From Ceratorhiza oryzae-sativae (lineage: Eukaryota; Basidiomycota; Agaricomycetes; Cantharellales; Ceratobasidiaceae): a stretch of DNA of 64,000 nt. Positions 45,160 through 56,659 of the stretch are shown here, in pieces; the stretch's first letter is position 1; the number at the start of each line of letters is the position of its first letter. The DNA is taken from the NCBI GenBank assembly GCA_030998015.1, contig JARWMV010000059.1:27342-91341 (forward strand), given 5' to 3'. A program made the translations under genes and the position numbers. Below the pieces are notes generated by a model, which was not told the origin of the DNA, did not search any database, and saw only the letters and a list, made by a program, of their open reading frames with translations.

Positions 45160-46984
45160 AATATCTATGGCTGGTTGATTACGATTGGACAGATGATCTG
45201 AGTTTTGGCGGGTTTGGGTTCGGATGTATGCAGTGAATCTTAGTTTATTTACGATTTTTTGAAACTGGCTCTGGTTTATGTGCTGCGTTTTGAGCATGGG
45301 TGCTGTGGATTCTGGCTTGGAGAGCCAGTTCACTATTGTGCACTATTTCTGCATGGCATAAGAGTTGTGGTAGAGTTCGTCGCTTTCTATCATGAAAATT
45401 GCGACTTGTAGTAAAGAAGACTGGGTTGTTGACATGGCAGTATTCCCTAAATGATCCGATGAACTGTTACCTATGTAAAAGGGTAAGCTGCAAGCGCTTC
45501 TGCCGGAATCTGCGATAAAATGGTGCTGTCGGGAAATGAAGCATCCTTACGCGGGTCCCTATCCAAACGGAAAGGCTGCGTCACTATTATCTTTTCAAGG
45601 GGTAAAAAAAACTCTTGCGACTAAAGGAAGCAGCCGCGAGATCCAACCGAGAGCCCGCACGCCCGAGTTGCGCGGGAAAACACAGAAAGATACTTCAACA
45701 AGAAAGAGTCGAGCCGAGGGAGAACGAATGAGGGGCGTAGGATGTGGCCAGGCTCCTGAGGCAAAAATGGCAAGAGACACGGGCAGCAGAACGCGCCGCT
45801 ATGCCTCGCCAAATAGGGAGAGTGTGAGTGGTACCGGGGGTGAGCTTGGGTATGTCTGTTTGCAGGTGCGACAGGGTTTTCCACTGGTGGTGTTGGGGGT
45901 GGCAATGGGATAGGTGGTAGCTCTGCCGCTTGGTTAGCAGCGCACAAGGAACGACTTAGAGGCTTGTAGAAGATTCATATATGTACTGGAATGATCTAGA
46001 ATTTGAACTAGTCATTAGTCGATTCAAGCGTGTGTATGCGCAGTATATGCGCGGTTGGATTGCAAACGACTCACTCGTACGTAGGGTATAAATAAAGGCC
46101 CTACGGGCCTTGTCGTACCCCATCGCTTTCTTACTCTCACTCACTCGTTATTGTAACTAGTTTCTATACAATTTAATATATGTACATTTGATTTCTATAC
46201 GGCTGAGGTGGTGGGATTTTCCTCATTGCAAGCGGGGAGGGCTCAAAATCTCCATTGCTCCGACTATCCATATCGGAGGGTGATTGCTCAATCTGTCATG
46301 TTCATGGGCAATGTGGATGTCCGAATCAACATCCTCGCCATTCTATTGCACCCCATGGAGCTCAGACGTACTCCATAAATCATTGTTGGCTTGATTGATC
46401 TTTGAGGTGAGTATGTGGTTATACTCGAAGTAGAAGTGACTTTCTATTCTATGGGGGTTAGTTGCATGACGTGGAGGATACGCCTAAGGGGGATCCATCC
46501 TGGATGGAGCGAGTAATACGTGCCATAATGAAATTCAGCACAGAAATAGGGATACTATATGTAAAGCAAATCTGCACCTTTATTATCTGGGTGACCTGGA
46601 AACGCGTAGGCTCCTGAAGACTTTCCGTGAGAGACAGGAGAGAAAATTGCAGTGACGAACGAATCAGTAGCCCCACGAAGTGTCGGTGCAATGATAGTAG
46701 TCGTTCTTGTCCTGCTTATTTAGCTGGTGTAGTTTGTTGCCTTGAGGACTACCAGACTGCCGACCAAGATTTTGGCAGTTTTTCACGCATATAGCTGGAT
46801 GGTGCCGCCCGGCTTAGGTTTTTGTGCTTCTCCGATGCTGCACCAGTAGAAGGGGTTGAAATACTCATCATAGTCTCAGTTCACTACCAAACAAAATTTT
46901 CACAAGAATAATTATCTCGATCCAAGGATACCCGACACTAATATGGTACAGATATACTAAGATAATAGAAAACCCGCTATTTGG
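45160..46984. other. Intergenic region between the chitin synthase and peptidase 3' ends
   Basis: The two neighbours are convergent. A frame at 45536-45913 is open on both strands and has no recognisable content. Nothing else was seen. Confidence 0.4.
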
Positions 46985-49561
46985 TCATGTCTTCACTGGT
47001 GTATATCCACCACCCAGCTTCAGAGGAGTGGCCCCATCATAAGGCGTTTTGTATTTGTGTCCCTGCTCGGACTCGTCTTCCTTGCCCCAGTACACTACAT
47101 CCCTCTTGGTGCCGCTGCCCTTCTTTCCGATCACACAGGATGCGATGAGCGAAAGAAGTAAAAGACCAGTGGCACACGCGAGGGCAATGACAGTAAGGAC
47201 CAACTGACGCGTATGCTCATGTTCTTTCTCTAGCTGCAAATGAAGCTCTGTCGCGTTAGTACTGGTGCTCGTATTCTTGTCGGAAGAATAAAGAGCCGAA
47301 AGGGAAGCCTTGGTGACACCCGGACCAGGGAACAGCTGCTGGTTGGTCTATCATCGCCAGGGGCAGTCAGTACCAACCCAAAACAGCAAGCATGGATCAC
47401 CCACTCCGCAAAATTGATCTGTCGATGGTAGTTCATTCTTAAGGAAGTAATTCTCAAGGATCTTGAACGTGCTATATATGACAATCAGTGGGTGCATCCT
47501 GTACAGTCTCGAATTGGCATACCAGTCTGAATGCATTGCCCAAGACAAGTGACCATAGTCATCTTGCTCCACCAAAACTGCCGAGTCACCGAGGGCATCT
47601 GCGACGTTCTTGGCTGATATAAAGGGAGTAACTGGGTCTGCTTCATTGCCTGCAACCCCTGCATCAGCGCAACGTATCGGAGCATATATTAGCTGCCAGC
47701 ACCTATGACCAGAATTGGATTGGCGAGCTGTTTGTTCCACGGCCCAACATATCGCTCGACTGCGCGAGCTGGCCAACGATGACAGTGGAACCCAGCCTGA
47801 TTCAAAGCCAGTTTTAATATCGCGAGGACAAGTTATATTCCACTCTGCACTTACGGCTCCCCAAGAAGGCCCGACTAGAGTCACATCGTTAACCATAATT
47901 TTATCTGCATCATTCAAGAGCACCTACACATTTGACTGACATCCCTGGTCACTCGAACTAGCTCATCGAACACATCCCGAGTTGTGGTATTCCCTGGGTC
48001 CATCGAATCAGCACAGGTGATAGCTTGGATGGCGTAAGGAGGTGCTGGGTCCAAGTTGGTCGCTTGTCGCTTATCAGGAAGCGGGGGAAGAGAGCGTTTG
48101 GTGGGTGAGGTATAATTCTCCAAGAACTGTTGGAACGCCAGGATGTCCTCTGCGAGCTTCGGCCATTGCGTCGGGTTGTACATGCCACTGAACAACAAAC
48201 CTGCAATCATGGGGCTTAGCTGTGATATGAGACAACAGGAGATCAAGATAACATGCTTCGTATGCTGGCAGAACCAAATTGCGCGTTCACTCCAACTGAC
48301 TTCTTATAATCGTAGGCTTGCTACTCGATTACTTGTGGTTAGATTCTCCGCCACTCCATGCATTGGAACGTACGTCAATTAGTCGCCACAAGTCCTCGCG
48401 TAGTGAATCCGGCGTCGACTCAACAGAGGCAATCGCACAGTTAGTGGGGCCAGCAGCAGCACACGCTTGGACGAAACCCGTGAGCGCTTCATCTGTGGAT
48501 TCGGCAAAGATAGACCAGATCTAGTTCGCGGAACGATCACCGATCAGAAACATCATAACACGCAGTGAGTTGGAAAAATATCGAACGAAACATACTTGGT
48601 AGGATGGTCGGTTTGCCCAGTACACTGGATCTACTACACCGTCCAGGACAACTCGGCCGACACGGCTCGGGAACACTACGCGTGGGGTCTCCGTTTCGGC
48701 TTCTATTGGTTTAGGATGAGTACTTACTGTTCACAAAATAAATCCCGATCACAGTTCCGTAGCTAGTGTTCCCTGTGAGTCTAGATTAGATGACCTGAGT
48801 AGAGTCAACTCACGAGAACCCCCAGTAATTAAGCGGCTTGTCCGAACCCTCGAGGTAATCGTGAAGGGCGACCATATCCCGCACTGCCGCCGCACTGCCC
48901 ACATACTGGAGCGAATCAGGGCTATATTTCATACACTTTTGCCCGAGCTCAGTGAGCAATCTGTCTACCTCTGGCACTTGAGCATAGAAAGCTTCGAGGT
49001 CGGCAGGATCAGTAAAATTCCCACGGGCCTCCAAACCCGCACGAGGAATGGTGCCTTCCCAAAAGGCGTTCTCTTCCGAGCCTGTGGCAAAGCAATCCGT
49101 TCGAGGGTAGGAAGCTCCAACGCCGCGAGGGTCCCAACCTAACCCAGGCGATATTAAGCACGTCAGAAACAGCATCAAAACACGGTCTCGTGTGGTAACT
49201 CACTGACGAGATCGTACTTTCCGTCGACAGCCTTCATTGTCTCCGGTCCAGTATTGAGAACATCCTTAACGCCACTACCTCCAGGCCCTCCTGGATTCGT
49301 GAACAGCGTGCCCAACTTTGGCAGGTTCGTGGCTGGGTATCTGACGACATATAGGGATGCTTTGCCTGCCGCCTCGTTGGCCCAGTCCAGTGGCACTTCG
49401 AATCGACCGCATTCCATGGTGCTGCTGGTGTCGTTGTTACATGGCTGCCATTGGATAACAGATTGTCGTGGTGCAAATCGGTGAAAATCAGCGGGCAGGA
49501 CGGATGGATTGGCCGCAGCGAGAGCGGACAAGGCCAGCAACGCAGGCAGCGCAGGATGCAT
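46985..49561 (-). CDS. TAP-like alpha/beta-hydrolase peptidase with C-terminal membrane anchor, 644 aa
   Basis: Resembles secreted tripeptidyl aminopeptidase-like serine hydrolases. Exons (minus) are 49204-49561, 48814-49138, 48728-48762, 48596-48675, 48374-48520, 48266-48320, 47928-48200, 47853-47872, 47703-47796, 47523-47649, 47405-47471 and 46985-47338; phases close perfectly. The intron after 48266 uses a GC donor, and one exon is just 20 nt. There is a signal peptide at residues 1-18. The oxyanion region NPGGPGGSG and SWDPRGVGAS precede the nucleophile in GFSYG (Ser228). Asp467 lies in NEADPVTPF and His496 in DDYGHLSW. The C-terminal TAP domain has Cys pairs. Unlike the usual soluble members, the protein ends with a membrane segment at about 572-597 and a basic cytosolic tail of about 45 residues. 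The 47339-47404 intron is the least certain junction. Confidence 0.85.
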
Positions 49562-50004
49562 GAGTTTGTGGGATGGTGGAGTCCTAGGGCAAAGCCATCA
49601 AGGTTTTATAGTTTTCGGGGTGGCAACACAGGCGTGTATCGCATCAAAGGATCGCCGAAGCCAGCGTCTGTCGAGAGATGGTCACCGCCGCGTTGGCATG
49701 CCCGACATCAAGAGGGGAAAATGGAGAGAAATCGATAAAATGGCGAGCATGATCAAACTAAATGCGGCTAAACTTAATCAATATGTGGTAATAATGTATT
49801 GCGACTTTAACTAGTCAAGTGGAAATGTATGTAGCGGTCTAGGTTTGGAGCATCAATAACCTACACAGCCCATCTGATGCCAAGACTTCTGGGCCAGCCA
49901 CTTACACATCCTCGCCGAAACCACTGAATTGTACAGCTCTTGGGAACGATCCATACAAATTAACTCTGCCCAATCAACATCTTGCTTACGGCCAGCCATT
50001 GCTC
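49562..50004. other. Promoter side of the peptidase gene and flank of a solo LTR
   Basis: No gene. Frames through 49451-49814 overlap the 5' end of the peptidase and have no recognisable content. Confidence 0.4.
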
Positions 50005-50294
50005 TGTTGAATTTACAATCATATGTGTGTATGTATGTGCATATTTGTTTTTGTTTTGTACCCCTCCTCGGATATCATGTGCAAGTTTGCAGGAACCCCC
50101 TCTCTCCTTCCTTAGTTCTCTACCTTTGTAGTTGAGCTAAGGTATAGTATTTTCTCTCTTTTCTCCTGTATTTTATTCTTACTGTACCTTGCAGTACAAT
50201 TGTATCTTAGGTATAGTAATTACATAGTTCTTTACCTTTGTAGTTGAGCTAAGTACAATTGTATCTTAGCCACAAGTTACCTCCCTGTGTGAGA
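50005..50294 (+). mobile_element. Solo LTR, family A copy 2, 290 bp
   Basis: Starts TGTTGAATTTACAATC and ends CCTGTGTGAGA, aligning along its whole length with 32628-32922 and 54444-54735. The 5-bp flanks (TGCTC / TCCTT) do not match, so it is old or rearranged. Confidence 0.75.
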
Positions 50295-50819
50295 TCCTTG
50301 TTCCTGGTTGAGGCAGTACAGAGAGCCCCTTGGATTTGCCTAATGGACAAACATGGCCATGAAAGTTGTGGGTTGAATTACCATGCTAGGGTACAGTTAG
50401 TATTGATATTATATAAACATGGGTTTGTAAACATGAATAAAAACATGTTTGTAAACCTGTTTTTGATACATGCCTGTTTCGACATGTTAAAAAACCCAGT
50501 GCTTAATTAGCAGCTGGAACTGGGTTATCCATTTGTGAAATTTGGTAAGTTCTTCAACCTTGACTGATGTACAATATAGAAGAAATTAACCTCTTGACTC
50601 TGCCAGCTGCTCGCTCCCATGATTTGACAGACATCGTCCAAGTCAACAACAGGAGGAGCATGATCAGGCAGCTTGTCAATTCAGTGCACCATAACTCCCG
50701 GGCTGAGCCATTCCGCCTGAAGGGCAGGAGAGTGGATGAATTCCTGTAAGATCTAAAACCAAAACTAAGCTAAGAAGTGGCTTCAGAAGGTCTTCATACC
50801 TGAAGCAAACAATCACTGA

Positions 50820-52441
50820 GTGTCTGACACACCAATAGTTCTTCTGTTGGACAGCCATGGATCACATATATCAGCCTGGATACACCAGATTGCATATCAG
50901 GAAAGGATATTTATTTTTTGCCTTCTGCCAAAAACAGCACATAAAATGCAGCCACTTGATGTTGGTGTGTTCAATCAGGTTCAGGCAGAGTGGAGGAAGA
51001 TCTGCAAGAGCCATGTATGGGTTGATGATTTGGTGACCAAAGCAACAACCATTGAAAATTATATGACTGCCCAAGAGGCAGGCATGCAACCAGACATCAT
51101 TGTTGATGCTTGGCATCACACTGGTCACCACCCATTCAACCCAAACATCTTTACAGACATGGATTACGCACCAAGCAAGATTACATCCACTGTTGCCCAT
51201 CTCCCACCCTCATTCCCCAATGCTCCCATCAATCTAGCACAACCTGACAATCCCAATTGTGGTGCAGCTCCTGAACCACCCCAGCCCTCCATGTACCTCA
51301 ATCCCACCATGCCCACTCATGAGCCACTGTTTCCCAACTCAGACTACTCTGCTCCATCTGATACCATCGTCAACGGGGCTCCAGCTGATCCTCCTATCAT
51401 GTCCGTCACCGATCAGACCTGCTCAAACACAATCATTGCAGACATCCCGATTGATCCAGCTCTTGCTGAAAATTAAGGCAACATACCTGTAATTCATGCA
51501 ACACAGGCAGGAGAGCAGCCAACCGTCAGCACATCTAATGGCCATGTCCACAACCTGAACCAACCCGAGGCAGTTTTATCAGGAGTTTCACCTGAGTTGG
51601 CTGGCCCAAGTCATCTAGAGCCGGTTCAAGGTAAGAGCATGTGCAGAATGCATCACAAACTATTTACTCACCTTGAGTACTAGTACCAACAGGATTGCCT
51701 GCCAACCTCCAATGCAAGCCTGTCTGTAGTTGGTATATTAGTAGCCTGCAAGGGCTATCGCTTGTTGAGCAGGTTGCGCAACACAAGACCAAGACGGAAG
51801 CGCTATGGAATGCATTTACTCAGGCCACCGAATATGCACAAACAACTTATACTCACCTTGTCCTACTAAAGCACCAATACGAAGACCTTCACCGCCAACT
51901 GAACGCACGAAACAAGCCGAAAAGAACCTCTGCCGAAGCTTCTGCAATGTCGAAGGTTCAAAAGTTTGGATTTTTGACGAATCCGGAGACGCAGGAGGCG
52001 TTCGAGAAGGCGCTGGAGGAAGAGGAAGCAAAGCGGGCAGTGGATGCGGAAAAGGTGGCTAGAAAGGAGGCGAAGGCGAAGGAGATTGAGGGAAAAAGGA
52101 GCTACATGATTGTAGATTCAACTTACACGTTCGATGGGTCGTTCCAGAGCTACAAAACGAAAAATCTTGAGCGACTAGGCGATTTAGCCGCGTGTCTCGG
52201 CGTACCATTTGCCAACTCGAAACGTTCGGATATTTTTGACAGGATTTCGGCACACTTTGAAGCTCACCCAGAGCTCAAAGCGCTCCCGCGGTACTCAAGC
52301 ATGTTTGGCACCACCTGCTCATCTCAGCGGGTCGCGGGTCGTGAGCCTGGCGCCGTGGAGGTTGGGACTCCAGTTTCTACATTGCAGGGCGCCGATTTTC
52401 CTCCTGTACCACCGAGTTTACCGGGTCCGTTAGCCAGATAG
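50820..52441 (+). pseudogene. pogo-type DDE transposase, 5'-truncated remnant
   Basis: 50820-51476 encodes LLLDSHGSH and KMQPLDVGVFNQ, the second and third catalytic acidic positions of the DDE_1 (pogo/Tigger-type) superfamily, spaced 35 residues apart. The first catalytic Asp and the DNA-binding half are missing upstream. After a stop at 51474, a second frame (51695-52441) encodes a Lys/Glu-rich coiled-coil-like segment, then NLERLGDLAACLGVPFANSK, which looks SAP-like and probably was the C-terminus of the same gene, joined through intron-like sequence near 51630-51690. It is inactive as it stands. Confidence 0.6.
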
Positions 52442-52714
52442 TTGATGTTCGTTTAATATTATACGTACTTTAGTAGCTTATTTTCGAGTGACACATGGTC
52501 GAACGATGCGTGCGAGTTTGAGATGATAGTCGATTCTGATTGGCCACTGGACCAATCCGCTGGATCCGAGGCGGTTCAAATGATTCCGAGCCTGGCCACA
52601 AATGGGCCCCAGACCCCGCCGACTTGCATCACCTCGTGCTGCTTCGTGTATAATTCAAAATATTTGACACTTTGAAGTAACATACATTGAATACTAGGCT
52701 ATCGTTTGAGCTAC

Positions 52715-52866
52715 TGGATGACTTCCCGTAAGAGCTAAAACTAAAGCTACGCCATTCTAAAGGCGGAATGATTACAACATAGAGTAATCAGACATTAATA
52801 ATTTATGACGTCATCCAGACTTTAGCTTAGCTTAGCTTAGATCTGGCCCTTACGGGAAGTCATCCA
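52715..52866. mobile_element. MITE copy 2, 152 bp
   Basis: Perfect terminal repeats TGGATGACTTCCCGTAAG and CTTACGGGAAGTCATCCA. The body matches 32392-32540. It has no coding capacity. A left-end-like fragment of the same family (GATGAATTCCTGTAAGATCT) lies near 50736-50770, upstream of the broken transposase. Confidence 0.75.
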
Positions 52867-53139
52867 CTTTTCGTTAGGGAATGCGATCTACAGCAGGCTC
52901 CGCCGTCTGCGAAGGTAAGATGCGGCCGGAAATGGGTCACCCCTGGTAGCTCCACAGGTCTAACGATGATTTTGAGTGAACGCTAGACCCAAAGCAGCAG
53001 GCGCTGCCAGCGCTACCAGGACCTAGTGAGCGCGCAAAAGCATCATTAGGGCGGGCGGCGTTACTACGCGTTAGCTAGATATTCAAGTATTGGCAGAGAG
53101 TAGGCACACCAAGTACTACTCTAGGCAACGAAAAAAAGG

Positions 53140-53406
53140 GGAAAGAACCGTGGGACGGCGCGGATAGCGACGACGAGACGGATTGTTCACTTCAACCTGC
53201 TCGAGATGAATTTGGGTTTGGCGAAAAGGACGGGGTTGGCCTTGGTGGGCCTTATCTCATGGATATGCTGAACGATAAGCCCGTACCGGACACGGTTTTG
53301 GGAGTCTCAGACCATATAGAGTTACCCAAAGCTCATCCCAAGGCTGGCGCGCCACTCAAACTTATCAGGATCACCGGCTCTTCGCGTTCGTTCTGGTGTA
53401 CATAAC
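53140..53406 (+). pseudogene. Orphan coding fragment, about 85 codons
   Basis: An open frame without its own start reads EPWDGADSDDETDCS, then FGFGEKDGVGLGGPYLMDM and ends at TAA near 53404. Its acidic and Gly-rich composition and codon use look coding, unlike the surrounding DNA. It is probably a left-over exon of a mobile element or host gene. I do not recognise it. 53410-54050 shows nothing else I can support. Confidence 0.3.
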
Positions 53407-54059
53407 ATGAATATACTTGTCTGCATATTTAGATGCACGTGACCATTTCGTTTGTCAGGAGAAATATAAACAGGGTTGTTTATAAAACCAGGTATATAAA
53501 CGGTGTATGGGGTCTTGGAGAATTATTAACCGTACCCTCTGACGAGTACGGCAACGGGGTCGCGGTAGCCCATGTGCGCCACGTCGCCCCAACAGTCGGC
53601 CAGCTGGTTTTCGATTCCGGGTGTCGACGCTTGCTCCTTGAGTCGTTCTTGAAGTTCGGCCGCCTAGAGAGAGGCGGTGTGGAGGGGGGCTGTCGTCGTT
53701 AGTGCACCGCGAAAATGCCCTACTCCGGTCACTCCATGCCTTTCACTCCCCATTGACAGGTCTGTCCAGGCCGCTTTCTACGCGTAGGACTAGGCCTACG
53801 CTACTCCTAGTCAGCCGCCAATCTAGCGAATGTTCCACTTAGTGTATGCTGGTGAAGATGGGGTGGTATGACTGGGGTAGGCCCTGTTAGCCGTACACTA
53901 GTCGTCGTCGTAAGCGTCAAAGAGCGGACGACCTACAGCGGGTTCAAAGTCGGATGAGGGTGAGGGCAACAAGACAGATGGTCTTGGTTGGCAGTCTGGA
54001 GCGAGAGACGCCGATGCATCACGGGGCGAAGTTATGTATGACATGCGAGACTAGTAACA

Positions 54060-55093
54060 TATGTAAATCCGTCAGTCGCAGTGTTCCGGCAAATCTGTCC
54101 CGGCACAGCTGGTGTCGTACATCACGTGTCGGTCCAGATGATTACGGACCTGTCGCCCCATCCTGCCCAAGCCTCGTCGACCATCTTCAGGAACTGCGTC
54201 GACGATCTATTATGTGCATACCCCGACCTCACAATCACAGTCCAATGGATCAAAGAACACGCCAAGATCACCGGCAATGAACGCGCTGACACCCTCGCCC
54301 TTGAAGCATCCTCGCTCACACCCACACCCATATTCAACCGCACTATCTCTTGGGCCAAGGCTAGAGCCAAGACTAAGGCAATCCGCACATGGGAACGCAG
54401 GTGGAACTCCGAACACCACTCTGGCCACGTGCACCTATCCCTCTGTTGAATTCACAATCATATGCGTGTATGTATGCGCATATTTGTATTTGTCTCGTAT
54501 CCCCCCTCTGATATCATGCGCGAGTTCGCGGGAACCCCCTTTCTCCTTCCTTAGTTCTCTACCTTCGTAGTTGAGCTAAGGTATCGTATTTTCTTTCTTT
54601 TCTCATGTATTCTATTCACAATGTACTCTGAAGTACGATTTGTATCTTAGTACAGTATATACACCAGTTCTCTACCTTCGTAGTTGAGCTAAGTACGATT
54701 TGTATCTTAGCCACGAGTTACCTCCCTGCGTGAGAGCTCCATGCTTACCACCAAGGCATCAATATAGATAGGTACAGCCACTGCCGCCTCATCCAGATCA
54801 TCCTCGGGCACGGATTCTTTGGGGAATACTACGCGCGCTTCAACCTAACCAAGGATGCCCAGAACTTGGCCGAGTACCATTGCGACTATCAGACCAAACA
54901 GACAATTGCACATGTGATCCGGGAGTGTCCGCTGCATGACATCTACAGGTCGCTCATTCTACGCAAGGTGTCGAAACCGTTGCTCCTTTCTGATCCCTTC
55001 GGCTCCGCAAAGGGCCTTACCGTTCTCTCCCGTTTCATTCACTACTCTCATTGTTTCCGTAAAACTACTTATAATGACGGGTGTATTATTTAG
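54060..55093 (+). pseudogene. LINE-type retrotransposon remnant (RNase H region) split by a solo LTR
   Basis: 54081-54443 encodes an RNase H C-terminal part with WIKEHAKITGNERADTLALE, which carries the conserved His and Asp of the fold. After the LTR (54444-54735) the protein goes on in 54736-55090 with LIQIILGHGFFGEYYARFN and a Cys/His segment (HCDYQTKQTIAHVIRECPLH) typical of the end of non-LTR retrotransposon ORF2 proteins in fungi. The reverse transcriptase is not present upstream. It is non-functional. Confidence 0.7.
54444..54735 (+). mobile_element. Solo LTR, family A copy 3, 292 bp, inside the LINE remnant
   Basis: Starts TGTTGAATTCACAATC and ends CCCTGCGTGAGA, aligned with copies 1 and 2. 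It interrupts the LINE coding sequence. The 5-bp flanks (CCCTC / GCTCC) are not identical. Confidence 0.75.
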
Positions 55094-56659
55094 TTAGCTT
55101 ACTACATAGTCTCAGTTCTCCTTCTTGCCCTCGGGCCCCACTCTTGACCCCCCCTTGTTTACGCCCTCTTCTTCTTCTTTCTCCTCTGCTGATGTCACCG
55201 GGCCCTGTGGCCGGCTCTCTCTCCTCGTCTCTCTCTGGACTCGGTCTCGTGCGGTTTGGCCTTGTGATCATGTAGCACGCTAAAATTGAATGCAAAATAA
55301 TAATAATCTTACATCACGTGTTTCTCGGCGGCGGTTAGGAGTGCGGGGAGAATAGGAATGGGGGAGAACGAGGAGAAATGGGGAATAGGCAAGGACGTCT
55401 GTGGATGCGACATATATATATCCAGCCTTGCGCCGCGTTGGTGTGTGACTTCGGGATCGCCCTGGACAGTTCACGGCCGTCGTTCATCAGGTGCGTTCGC
55501 CGACAAGCCTGAAATAGAACTTGATGGCACGCACCCTTTGACTTGAGTAGTGGCAGGTCTTGGCTCCTCAACTAGAACTGAATGGTCTGAAAACGAGCTA
55601 TCTCCGTACATTGGTGTCACCAATACGCGACAAGCGACCTTGGCGCTTGCACTATGGCAAGTATCAGAGCCTGGGCATAGGCGCATACATGTGTCCGACG
55701 GAATTCTTCAGAAATCCAATCGTCGGCATTCCAGCAGCTCCAGCCGTCACGCAAATATGCTAATATTATGAAACCGACGGCCTGAGTCGCTTCGCGTCCT
55801 CATGACATCATGTTCGATCACAAACAAGCCCGGTCCAGCCGACACTATTGCCTGACGCGAGACGTTAATGTCACATGAGTTAGCGTCACATGAAATACCT
55901 ATTTCAAGCCTAAGCACGAACCAAGATTCTGACATAAACATGCCGGAAATTCTCACTCTGCATAACCTGGAGGCCAGCTTCGCATTTTGAGGTCGCGGAC
56001 ACACCATTGTGGCTACCCTACCAGAATACTTGCGAGATAGATCAAGGGAAAGAGGAGGATTTCTGGGTTATGAGTTGATATCTTCGAGACTATTTCAAGA
56101 TGAATATGGATGAGAATGACTTGCTTGCTTGATGCGTTGGTTTCGGCATGGAGGCTGATTCCAAGCCATCCCAATCTTCGAAGTTGGTGGCGTTGGACCA
56201 GGGGACCCTAGGGGGGACCCTGGTTCCACCTGCACCTCCTGCTCCCGACCTCCACCAGCTATAGGACATCCCCTTCTCGCCTTCCCCAGCGTTGCCCTGC
56301 TCGTTTTTCACGCCGGAGGAACATACCGGCAGCTATGCCATAGCCACGCATATGTGTAAGAGAATTGTGCTAGGATATATTAATATCTCAATTTACAGTA
56401 TGCCATACAGATGGATAAACTCCTCGTGATAATCTGCTCGATATTCGTTCTCGATACGATTCACCTGAGGTTGTATGCGCTTTTGTCACAAGAAAGCAGA
56501 TTCCAGATATTATAAATGCAGTGGATCCGAAGAGCGATCATATTGCTAACTATATGTATATTGCTATCGATTTGCTGGATTTGGTGAACCTGAATAGCAT
56601 CGGCGCGGGACACTATCTGGTATCTACACATTCCCCGTCATAAACTACTGGTCCGAGAA
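55094..56659. other. Intergenic region
   Basis: Frames such as 55335-55571 and 55550-55771 overlap on opposite strands without recognisable content. An AT-rich TATATATA stretch lies near 55410. No gene is supported. Confidence 0.4.

Noticed and set aside
45536..45947. Overlapping frames of 125 and 108 codons on opposite strands
   Set aside because: Both are open over the same stretch without recognisable content, which points to chance from biased composition.
50005..54735. A complete LTR retrotransposon between the LTR copies at 50.0 and 54.4 kb
   Set aside because: The DNA between them holds a pogo transposase remnant, a MITE and LINE debris, with no gag or pol. The LTRs are independent solo copies.
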